From positions 21,634,723 to 21,698,722 of the forward strand of contig NC_135556.1 of the NCBI RefSeq assembly GCF_964340395.1: 64,000 bases of DNA, in the 5' to 3' direction. The translations under genes were made by a program, and so were the position numbers. The stretch is from Glandiceps talaboti (Eukaryota; Hemichordata; Enteropneusta; Spengelidae). The stretch's first letter is position 1. The number at the start of each line of letters is the position of its first letter. Positions 48,601 to 61,443 of the stretch are shown here, piece after piece. The notes beneath the pieces were generated by a model that had not been told where the DNA came from, searched no databases, and saw only the letters and a program-made list of their open reading frames with translations.

Positions 48601-51600
48601 GGGGCAAGGTTATCATCATGCATATTGGCAAGACTGAAGAACACTAGGTCCAGTAATGTTAATTAAACTCTACCATGTTTTCTGTCAAGCCAAATGGTGA
48701 GGAGTATGGTGTGAAATGTTAAGAACAGAGTATGCAAACGTTGTAGGTTTTTTCAGCCAGTACAAAGTTTTTTTTGTCTGTAAGATATGAGATATTCATG
48801 CCACACTATCAGCCACTATAGGCTGAACAACATGACATACTAGTATCTTAAAGTCTAAGTTCTTTTTTGCATATAGATTGGTCTAGTGTTCTTCAGTTAT
48901 ACATCACAAATTTATACAGGCAGCTAACGTTAACATATTGTCAAGTTTCTCAAAATAACTCATGTCATTATTCAACCTATTAACAATTCCATGTACCTGT
49001 AACTGTAGTCTGAAAGGTACAACCATTGGTCCACTTATGTTATCACTCTACAGAGCGCGCATTATATAAGCAGAAGGAAGGAACACCTAGATCTTTCACT
49101 GTTTCACTTTCAGGCTACTGTAACTGGTGTACAGAGTTACTAGTATATTAGCTAGCATGTATATTATGTTGGTTTTATAGGAAGTCTGCCATTGCACACA
49201 AATAGATACAATTTAGATCAGTGTTCAGTTCATTGTTTCCTGTGTTAGCAATCTTGTACCTCAAGAGGGCTAAATGTTTGCAGTAACTACCTTTAATGGT
49301 CACTTATTAGCATACCCATCAAAGTACACTAATGTGTCCTAATGAAATGTGAAGTTCTAGAATGTATAGCAGAACCACTATAACAGAAAGGAGAACATCT
49401 GTCTACGATCATTGATAGCTTGTTTTATTTTCCATACATTTTCATAGATACATATTTTAAGAGGAACATTTTGAGGAATTTCTTGACATACATGTAATAC
49501 AGGTGGTTACCTATTTACATATGTGTAAAACATACGTAAATCCAACTACAGCGATTGCACTTGAAGTCATTCCAGTGATGTGGTGACCTCAACAATACAA
49601 TTGAATTAAATTCATTCAGGTGTTGATTTATAACCCCCCTTGGTATGCTTGCTATGAGTACAAATTCCTCTAAATTCTTTTGTTCTGGGCCATGTCTCTC
49701 ACACAAGAATTTCAGGTTAACCTGAAGTGGGTCATTTAAACAAAAAGCTCATTGTTTTATTATTCTTCTTGCATATCAGCCATTGGTTTGTGTTTTTCAA
49801 ATTCACAAGAATCACTATATTTTATGGTATAGAAGGGTTTTATTCAATGATTTTAAAGCAATTTCGTACAAATGTGTATTCCATTTTAGATGGACGATGG
49901 ATTTCTGTGTATACATATTAAACTTAGCACGGTGACATTTTCACTAGGAAACCGTATATCACTGCCTATCTCCATGTATAGTTAATCAAAACTATTTTGT
50001 TGCTTGTCAGATATCCTACTCAGTCTCTGATGTATTCTATTTTAAGACTCACGCTATTTGTAATTAGCTCTCTACCTTTAATACTGGATCAGCTGAAAGT
50101 GTCAATGTACCAGTCTAATTGGGTCAAAAGGTCAAGGCCATTTCCATGTTTGTATTCAATACATGTATAACACTTATCAAATTCAGTGGGATATTTTCCA
50201 GCATGTACATTTATTTTGATATTTTTATTTTCTATACTTTCAATCTTGCCAATTCTGTGTTTGTATTCAGTACATGTATATGCAGCAGTCTCAGCGTTGT
50301 ATGGATAATTTCCGACTGTTCCTTCTCTCCTAAATTTTGACACATTTTGATAGCTGATAGTCTGCTTAGAATGACTAGTGGTGAATTTCAAATCAGTACG
50401 TTGCCCACATTATACTAGGAAATTTAATGTTGAAGACATGTAGGTATCTGGTATTATGTCTGAGTAATTTGCATACTCAAATTAGTAACATGCATACATG
50501 TACATGCCTGTCATATACGTATTAGTACCATACCAAACTATACATGTATGCAGATATAGATTTCATTCACACAAGCAAATCAAATTACCCATACTAAACA
50601 CACACTGAGCTTTAGTTTCGGTAATGTCTGCGTAGCTTTAGTTTTGGTAATCTCTGCTTAGTTTTAGTTTTGGTAATCTGTGCGTATCTTTAGTTTTGAT
50701 AATCTCTGTTTTTCTGAAAAGCGTTTGCCACAGTGTATGTTTTGTCAATTTTCCCAATCCCTGTATTGCTACAATTTCTCTCAGTTTCTTTGGTTTAATC
50801 AGTGCCTGAAGCTAAGACTTTATTGTAAGATAGTACTAACAGATTTGTGTAATTTTCTTGACTATAAACCTTTGTAGTTGAACAGCAGAGGACTGTATGT
50901 TCAAGTTACCCAGTTAATTCATCACATCTTGATAGTTAAACAACCTGTCATACAGAAACAATAGAAATGAAACCTCAGTACATTTCATTAGTCAGGACAT
51001 AGACCCTGTGGAGGGTCTATGGTCAGGATGATAGTGTCACACAATATATATTGGTATCATGTGCGACTGCCCTTGTCTTTACTATTTCCATCGTTTGTAT
51101 AGTTGACTTTGGTTGCAACTAGTGTTCATGCGTCCAGGGTAATCCCTTGAAGGTGTGATTGACCAAATAAACAAAGGAACAAGCCTGGAAAGAGAATACA
51201 TCTCATACCTTTTAACCATTAGATTTTGATCCCAGTAATGTACAAGATGTTAAGGGGATTCAAAGCCTAGATTACTGGTGTTGGTGGCATTGACATAATA
51301 TACGTGATTGCCTAATACACATTAATATTTATTCACTAAGATGCCTATTGTAGGCGTAACTCCATGTATCAAAATATTTGGTATTTGGATCACTGATGTC
51401 ATTGGTACTCATTTTAAGGTGACAGGATCATAGAACAGAAATATCACATTAACAATATTGCTAATATTGGTAAACTACATATAACAATTTACACACAGAG
51501 ACAGATTTCGCACCAAGATTATGTGTACTCAAAATATTGAGGTTTGATTTTTTTTTCCCAGATTGAACATCCCTCACCCACTGCGTCCTGTATCACCCAT

Positions 51601-54600
51601 ACATGATGGCCACCAAGAGGTGACTACTGGTAAGGAGAAAGACAGTAACTTGATAGAATCATATGATGCCACCACTCCATCAGAAGAGAAAGAGCTATCC
51701 AACGATGCCAGCCTTCTACAAGAAATGCAAGGACCCGAGAATACAGATCTCAGAGATAACTTAGATAGGAAGGTAGAGAAACACACTGGAAGTAAAAGTA
51801 TTGAGACACAAGCAACGGTCGATACATCTAGTGCTGCTACAGGTAAGCAACAGTTGATACACATCTAGTGCTGCTACATGTACTGAGCCAAACTTGCAAA
51901 TTGTAATACAATGTCAGCTGTGCCTGTGACTGTCATTCATTTAGGTCTTATCAGATCTAATAGACATGAGATTTCACTGACGTTGTGTAAATGATCATGC
52001 ATGTGACTTTGTATAGATACAAACAAGGACAGGAACCAAATATTGTGAGAATTTATAAATTAATTATTTTGATATATAAAAATGTACATTTATGTAGATA
52101 TATATAGAAACAGCTTGAGCAAACCTAATATATGTGATTTTAAAATGAAAGAAAATGTTGGTCTCTGACAATGTAAACTTATGTGAACATTGGATGAACA
52201 CTACTGATGTCTATTCAATTTGAGTACTTGAATTAGCTGGTCTGATTTCAATGTATGTACATCGTAACCCTCCCCATATAGCTACTGTGATTGTTGGCAA
52301 ATAACAATGTATTGCCTTGATAGACATTCCTGCATTGGTTAAGATTTAAAGATGGCTATGTCCATACTTTTGTTGACATTTTAATATCTTAGGTACAACC
52401 CCAATGAAGGATTTCAGTAGTGATATGAGCAAAGAAGCTGCCGATATCTTTGCCTCTACACCTGAACTTGCAGGAATAACATCCCCAGAATCAAATGAAG
52501 TAGCACAACGAGTTAGAAGGTAATTCATGCATTTTTAAGTTAATTATTATGTTATTTTAAAGAAAAACTTTCTTCTAGTTTTCAATTATATGTATTTCTA
52601 GCTTGCAGCTTACATACTGAACCTGTTCAAAAAAAGGTGATAATAAATACAGTTTTTACTCAAAGAGTGAAAACATCCTGGAATAAAAATTTTATTTGAA
52701 CTATGAACCCAGAGTCCATGGACATTCACTGTACAAAAAGATAACGCTTACAACCAAACCAGAGAGAGTATAGAGTTTTAATGAGGCCGCATGATGTTTT
52801 TTACATCTCGTGCAATTTTTTTTGATAGGAATTACCCAAACAAAATGCATTCTGATAGCATGAAATGGTACATTTTATCTCACTGTAAACACAAATGAAC
52901 AGGTTGTGTTTGTAATCTTCCTTGTTTCATCAGACAGTGATGTTGATTTGTGTTCACGGTAAGATAAAATATATCATTTTATATGCTTGCATGCTATCAG
53001 TGTCTTTATTTTGTTTTACGTAATTTGTAACAAAGAAAATGTTGTGTGAGAAATGAAAAACGTTGTGCTTCCTGATTTAAACTCTATAGTCACTCTGGTT
53101 TGGTAGTAACTGAATCTTACAAATTTATCATAAAGAGTAACAAACTGCAAATAATCAAATGTCATGTAGTCTTAAAGATCCAATCTGGATCTTTCAGGCG
53201 AAATGTTGTGATGTTAAAAATAAATACATACTGTGTTTCTAAAGTGACTGAAATTACAATTGACTTTTATAATGCAGTTCACAAGCAAGAAGTGGTCATG
53301 ACTCCATATTGAGTGAATTAGCATTACAGGATCCAGATGTGGTTGGAGAATTAGATGATGGTGCTGATATCACTGGTAAGTCAAAATTTCTAATTTTTGT
53401 CAAATTTTACCCTCAACTCTCGTATATATACACGACTTATTAAAGTCAATATTATGTCTTGAACAATGTCACAGCAACTATAATGCAATCCTTATGTAGG
53501 ACTATAAGCTTCAGTGATTTGCACGATATTGTTTGTTTGCCATATCACATTTAATGCATTATGCCCTTGAACACTCTACAAGTATATAGTCGCCACCTGC
53601 TACAAGACGCATGCCTAACATACAATGTTGTTTTGCTGAAATTGAAGAACCAAAAACTTGTATTTCATAATATCTAATAGCTATTATTAGTTTCTAAATC
53701 GTAACACCTGTTACCACATGTGGTACATCATGTTTGCATTGTTTGTATTGTCATGGGGATAAATCTGTACATGATTACGTGATTTTAATACTGAGGAATA
53801 CTTCATCTCAGCTAGATATTTTTTTGCATATTAATACTCCGATTTTTCTTTTCTGCTGAAATAAAAACAAAATTTTCACAAATTTCTGATTGCCAACTGA
53901 AAATCATTGAAACTAGCAAACATGGATTCAACCAATTTAAATTGAATTGATTTAAAAAATTAATAATACCGACAAAAATGTAGGAGAACATGAAAGCTAT
54001 GAAAAAAAATGTAGTCATAAATCTGAAATTACTAAGAGTTAAAATTTTAACAACTTAAATATTGGGTGCATGTTTCATCTAATATAATAAATATGAAATG
54101 CTGACTATGCTTACATGTTTGATATTGATTACTTGGTGGATGTTTTCTATCTTATGTACTATGAGCTGACTGCACGTTATGACAATGGACGTCACTTGCA
54201 ATGAATTGATACTAACAGCTAATTCATAATACTCTCCTTTCTCTCTAACTCTCCATGCATCCAGACCCTGCTGAATTTTCTGGTTAGTATTATATTCCCT
54301 ACTAATATGTGTGTCTGTATTTACCAGTCAAGTCTGCTTTCCTTGACCTTGGTCATACTTATCATGTCCATGGTGATACCTCTGTACTTTTCCATGTCTT
54401 AATTCTATCCACTAAGCAGTCGCTGTGTGTTGTGGTGATATTCCAGGTAACACCTGTATACTTACCATGTCTGTCCACTATGCTCCTTGTCTGTGGTGGT
54501 GTTATAAATCAGTCAATGTACTGGGTTTACTCAAATTACTGATCTGTTAACAGATCTATATCATATAATGGGTTGTGGGAAAACCATATATTAATAAATT

Positions 54601-57600
54601 AACATTGCTGGAGATATAACATGACAATGTACAACCATACATCAGGTGGTATAAGTTCCATCATGTTAGCCAAGCATACAATGTACACATGAACATGTAT
54701 ATGTTGGAAACATATATCCTGCAATCAATGTTTTGGTCATAGTTTGTGGTATCATCTGATAGCATGACAGCAGTAATTATAAGATCTTATAACCATTTAA
54801 TGGAATGATCATAGGAATGCAAGGCTGCATGTCAGTGAGTGTGGGTTTTAGATATCACCATATCATGGACTAGCTGTGAGGTTGGAAACTGATCTATGAG
54901 ATGGAATCAGTGAATACAATTATAATATTCTGTTTTCTTGCATAACAAGTGTGTAATATCGTCATGTTTCCTAGAAAAGTCTTTTGGGTCAAAAATATTT
55001 TTAATTCTATAATAGGATAGCATGTCACTTTTTTTGTGGGTTAAAATATTACTATGTCTATGACATGGTCTCTTGGTTACTATGATATCACAAGACAACA
55101 TGGTATTTCCTGATTTCAATGAATAGTAGAATATGTTTTATTATGGAATAAGTAGGAATAGTAGTTTTGTAAGTTTGTGATGAAAATCACAGCATTCATG
55201 TCGCTGTGATATACATGCAAACAATGCAGATCAGCTTGTGTTTTAATTTCATGTGTGTACACAGTTAGTAGTGCTTGCTTGTCTCATCTCAATGCAAAAA
55301 TTTGTCACTTTTGTATTTCACCCAGTTTATACTCCCCTCTGCATTTCCAGTCATCCCCACTTTGCGAAAGCAATTTGTATATTACCAGTGTAAGCCATGA
55401 ACATGAAACCTCATGATCTGGTTAATTTTTGCACAATAATCAACCACACTTTATTTCTGTTCCATAATATAATTTTAATGTTTTAATTTCATGTGTTTTT
55501 TGTTTGTTTACTGCTTACCCATCATGCACTGCTAGCAGAATCAGATTCAGATTCAGAGTTAGATGATACCCATCTGACTTCGTTTGGTATGATCATTTGT
55601 TATTTGATTTCTCCACTTATTTTTACACCTTTTAACTTCCTGTCTGTACCTCCATATGCTCTAGGTTTGTTTCCATATCACAACCAATTTCCCTCAGTTT
55701 ACCCTGCATGGCATGTCACACATGGTGATATTTCACTAAACAATTTCAGATTTTTCCGGTGTATTCTTAAACATAAGTTGAAAAAGGGGCATTTACTTTC
55801 TAATCTCAAGTATAGTGGTGTGACTGAAAGCCCATCTCACTGAACTGTTACAAGTCTAGATAGTCCACCCATTCTACAATTTAATCTGTTACTCAGTATT
55901 TCTGAGATGAAGTGGTACAACAAACTCATTTCGTGAAGTGAACATCAGAACATTTCCCTGTTCTCTTAATTGCATAAACACTGTACATCAATTAAAAAGA
56001 TAAAGCTACTATCGAACCAAATGTTTTCTTGTTTGAGTTTTGAAAAGTTCCAATAGTTGATAGTAAAACTTCTAAATAAATATTAAATGCCATACACAGA
56101 TTGGTAACAGTTCAGTGAAATGGGTTGTAGATGAATATAGAGAACAATGAGAGAGCGATACTTTGGGAGTTCCTGTACACATAGGTAAATGTGATGAGTG
56201 TAATAAAGTTATCGTAGTTAAAACCTCATGGTAACTTTTCACAGTATGAGAGACTGAACATTTGGTATTTACTGATAAATTGAAATAATGGTATGGGTTG
56301 TATCTATCCTGGAATCTATAAAAACCAATCAAGTCTTCCCAAACCATTTACTAGTCCTGGTTTCCAAAGTAACCTGCAATCTGGAAATGTTAACAGCACT
56401 CTAAAAATAACTCACTGGTCAATGAACGGTCAAAACTGATCTGGTGCATAGTTTGACTGAAATAAAGAAATTCTTTGTTAGTATTTCCTGTATTTCAGGA
56501 TATCTTGATTTTAATGTTAAGTCATCATAAAGATTGGGAAAATATCCATGGAACTAAATAAGAAAATGACTTCATAGGTGCTCAACATTAGTTTACCATT
56601 CTCAGTAATTGCCTGCAACTAAAAATAACCATTTGAATACATTACAAATGTGTTACATTAGTAACTATTTATATGTGTGTATATTGTAATACTATGTAGT
56701 AAACAAGACTTAATATAAAATGACTCAGTTGAATTTCCAAATATTTGACAGATTTAATTTACCAAGAAAACAACAATTTACGATAAACAACAACAGTCAA
56801 AACAACAGTTATCATTAGAAAGTATTCAACAGGTTCTAAGATGCACTGAGTGACCACAGCCATTTGATAGAATGGAATCTATTTGTGTATGGGCCACACA
56901 AATGATAGGATAGGAATAGGATAGGATAGAATCTATTTGTGTATGGGTCACTCAAGTGATAGCCATATGGTAGTTAGTTTCAAAATGCATTGTTTTGTAA
57001 GGGTAAGGGTACCTAAAATGTTACAAACTGAGACCATGGACTGAGAGTCTCAGTTTGCCAAAAAATTGTCATCTGAGACCAGTCTCAGTTTAGCAGTCTC
57101 AGATGGCAAAATATCATGATCTGAGACCAGTCTTATCAATCTGGATATCCACACACGATTTCAGGAGTGATTGATCGCTTGAAGCTAATGCAAGCTCCCC
57201 GTAATATAGTGTCGCCCTATCCTATAATGTATTTCGTGCAATCGTGGAATGTAAATAATGTATTAAATGTATTTCATGCAAGCTCCCCATAGCATTGCCC
57301 AATCGTAGAATGTATTCCATACAACCATTAGGATGTAAAAATGTATAACTAACAGTACAATATTACAGTATAGTAATGTCTGAATAGTGTCAAATATAGT
57401 AGATACAACAGATTCACCTTTTGTTGCTATCCCAGATTGATTTTTTTTGCCATCTATGACGGAGTAGCCTCAGATCATGATATTTGGTGAACTGAGACTG
57501 GTCTCAGATTGACGTTTTTTACCATCTGAGACGGGCAAAATGAGACCTGTCTCAGATGGCGATTTTTGACAAACTGAGACCTGTCTCAGATGGCGATTTT

Positions 57601-60083
57601 TGACAAACTGAGACCTGTCTCATATGGCGATTTTTGACAAACTGAGACCTGTCTCAGATGGCGATTTTTGACAAACTGAGACCTGTCTCAGATGGCGATT
57701 TTTGACAAACAGACCTGTCTCAGATGGCGATTTTTGACAAACTGAGACTTGTCTCAGATGGCGACTTTTGACAAACTGAGACTGGTCTCAGATGGAGATT
57801 TTTGACAAACTGAGACTGGTCTCAGATGGCGATTTTTTGCAACTGAGACTGGTCTCAGATGGCGATTTTTTGCAACTGAGACTGGTTTTCAGTGGGCTAT
57901 TTTTTGCAAACTGAGACTCTCAGGTCATGGTCTCAGTTTGACGTTGTAGGTACCCTAATACATACCACCAATGATGATTGCTCTTTCATCAGAGTAATTC
58001 CAGTGAAACTTGTCTTTTTGCCACAAATGTGTGCTCTTTGATATCAAGGCACAATGGCCCAAACTTTATTTCGAAAATGCCTATAAATATCTATGGTAAC
58101 ACATTAGTGCATGTTAGAACCAAGATTTTGTAACAATTAACATTCATTTACAGCATAGATTCATTGTACAGACACACTGTACTCTCAATTTTATTACAGG
58201 GTAAATGCTATTATATACTTTTTCAACAGGCATCATCCAGCCTCACCACCATTTTTATCATCATTTCTCTATGTTTTCAATTAACTCCAACAAATTGACT
58301 TTCATGGCATTTGCAATATAGGTGTCCTGTTCATTGACAAGTTTCCTCTTTCTGTTCATATTCATATTGCTATCAGTCCTGCAGCCATACCATCTGTCTT
58401 TCCACATTCATGCTATTTATTACTTTGAGTTGTGTAGTTTTCATTACTTCACACTGTTTTGCTTTGAGACAACTAATATGGTGTACATGGATGTATGTTA
58501 TCTCTCTACCTAACACCAATATTCATACATCATACAATATTTGGCATGAATCATTAATAGGAGATTGTACATTGCTTGTCAATATCTAGGTTTATATTAC
58601 ATTACTGTAGGGTAGGATTATGAAATTCTGTTTTGAAAGGATATGGCAGACGAAAAAGGGCCGTTTTGTTACAGCTAAATATCATTGTGAAAAACTACTG
58701 ACAGGAGCACAGTACCAACATTTATGCACAAGTTATAAATCTGTTATTCAGCAGAGTTAAAGTTTCAAGTTTTGCATCAAAGATACTAAATTAATCAGTG
58801 TACAATACTTGACAGTGTATATAATTATTCAGTCTACCACAGTATCAGAACTTCCATTGTTGACAGTTTATCACTTTATTCTTGTCTTGAACTATACATC
58901 AATTCTCACACTACTAATTTAAACTTTCATCCATCTCTGCTTTTCTCACCTTAATTTGTTTTATCCATGGCAACCACAGTTACACCAACATCTGATAATT
59001 TCTTTGGTAAGAGATTGTGAGATCAGTGGCTTTTTTATATCATATATGTTCACTTTTAGTTGTGTTGTTGACAAAATTTTTGTTGAAATGTATTTTGAAA
59101 ATGTATAGCATGCTTTTGATGTACACGTCCCAAAGTTGATTGTCGGTGTTAGAATTGCACATACCCATTACTCAGATGGTACTGTATATATTTATATATG
59201 CATATGTTGTGTATTATTATGCACTTATTGCCTGGCTATGAGGGTATAGTAGACATCTATTACCCCGAGGACTGTAATGCAGCAACTGTTTTTCCAAGGC
59301 TAAAAGCTGAGGGAGATAGCGACTACATATGTAGCATATTACATTTACTAATTTCCAAATAAGGCCAGGCAATAAGTGTTTTATAACACATTATATTCCC
59401 AGACACTTACTCTTTCCATCGTCAAAGAAAATCACTGATAGGACTCTCCAACTACTGCAATAGTGCCCTAGGGAAAATAGAAAATAGAAAACAATGTTGC
59501 CCTCTGTATGCAAATTGAAGTCACTATGGATAACTAGTGCATACCATGTGACACAGTCTGAGCCAATCACTGAAGGCTGTATGAAAATGATGTGTTATAA
59601 AAACATCTGTATCATTTTATAGTTTTAACAAAAAGTCATTGTTGTCACTTAATTTTGAAGTGGCCACTTAAGTCATAGCATACATTATAAATTCAAATTA
59701 TGCACCCTTCATAAATAGCTAAGTTTCCTTTCATAATCCCTCCCTTCATCTGAAGTTGGTGATGTATTCCCACACTTGAGTATAAAGTTGCTGGATGTCA
59801 GGGAAAGTTCATTCACCTTTAAATATTCAGCATATATTAATATACCGGTATGTGTTATCACAGCGTGGTTGTTACTTATTTATATGAGAAAATACCAACC
59901 CAACCTCATATTTATTAGACTAGAGAGTATGCTTTGGGTTTGAATCTGAAGATCTCTGTCTAGATACTAGCCGTTGGGTTTGAATCTGAAGATTTCTTTA
60001 CCCCATGGGATTGTCAGATTCAAACCTAACAGCTAGTCTCTAGGTCTCTAGACTACACGTATATGTTAGTTGTGTATACATGT

Positions 60084-60130
<47 letters not shown>

Positions 60131-61266
60131 TATAGTATTTTGTTGTAAGTTTGTTTATATGTATGACATGTATGTATTTATGTAAAGTTCTTGTTAATAC
60201 TCTTTTCTTAAACAATTTCCATATTTTGAAAACTATGTTAACACTGTGATATGTGTGTGAGGCTCTTCATCAGGACTTTAACTTCCGTGGTTAACTGTAT
60301 AATAGTACATTGGGTTTGCATGACCACTATAACAAGGGGTGGGTGTGGTTAGTTTCACTTGCAACTCAACAATTTCTCTGTACTAATTACAAAGAGTCAA
60401 ATTACTTGATTATGTTTGAATGTATGTAAACAGCTTCCATAACACTTTCCTTTACCTAATATTAGGAATGGGCAAAGAAGTGGAGAACTTGATACTGGAA
60501 AATTCAGAACTCAGAGCCACCAAGTAAGTAAAGAAAGGAAGGAACTTAAGATTTTTTCTAGATTGAATTAAAGTATATGTGGTACTAAACTCAGAACTGA
60601 GCACTTTAACGATATGAGGTGAAGAACTGACAGAAATATTCTAAAAAAGTGCAACTCCTAAACAAGGTACTCAGACATACACACAAAACAAGCAATTAAA
60701 ACGAGTGATACTTTCTTGAGGCATGTCAATCATGAATGATATAGTATTATTTATGGAATTATTTTCTGCAGTCATTTGTCGATAAAAACAGATTATCAAA
60801 CTGAAATATGATCCTATGCAAAAGTAGCATGTACGTTATTAGTATGTGTGAAAATGTCAAATAGATCACTGTGTTAAAGTGGCCATATGGATGAGGATTG
60901 GGGGTATTTATTTTTAATTTTTAATTTATAAAATAACATTATCATGGCTTCCTACTTGAAAAATCAATGTGAAACAACACATGGTAAGTCCTTGTTTGTA
61001 ACTCAATACAAAAAAAAAAATGTAGAAAGTTTATTATTGTACGTACAATATTTATGTGCATGTGGCATGTCTATTTCTACTTGTATTACAGGCATGCACT
61101 AAATATAGTAAAAGATGATTTGATAGCCAGAGTGGATGAACTGACTGGAGAAATGGACATTATGAAGGAAGAAATTACACAGCTACAGAGTATCAAGGGA
61201 AGGTTGAATTCTAGAATTACTGAACTAGAAGATGATCTAAAGAAGTAAGTGTTTGGCCTGCCTGCC

Positions 61267-61297
<31 letters not shown>

Positions 61298-61410
61298 ATG
61301 TATGTATGTATGTATGTATGTATGTATGTATGTATGTATGTATGTATGTATGTATGTATGTATGTATGTATGTATGCATGCATGTATGTATGTGTGTGTG
61401 TGTGTATGTA

Positions 61411-61443
<33 letters not shown>

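Noticed and set aside
46255-57956. Tandem repeats that could be mistaken for a CRISPR array
   Set aside because: Units are directly tandem without unique spacers, in introns of an animal gene, and no cas genes are present.
58231-58320. Extra JIP exon after TTTTTCAACAG
   Set aside because: The acceptor is fair and the frame opens as IIQPHHH, but no donor follows before the stop.
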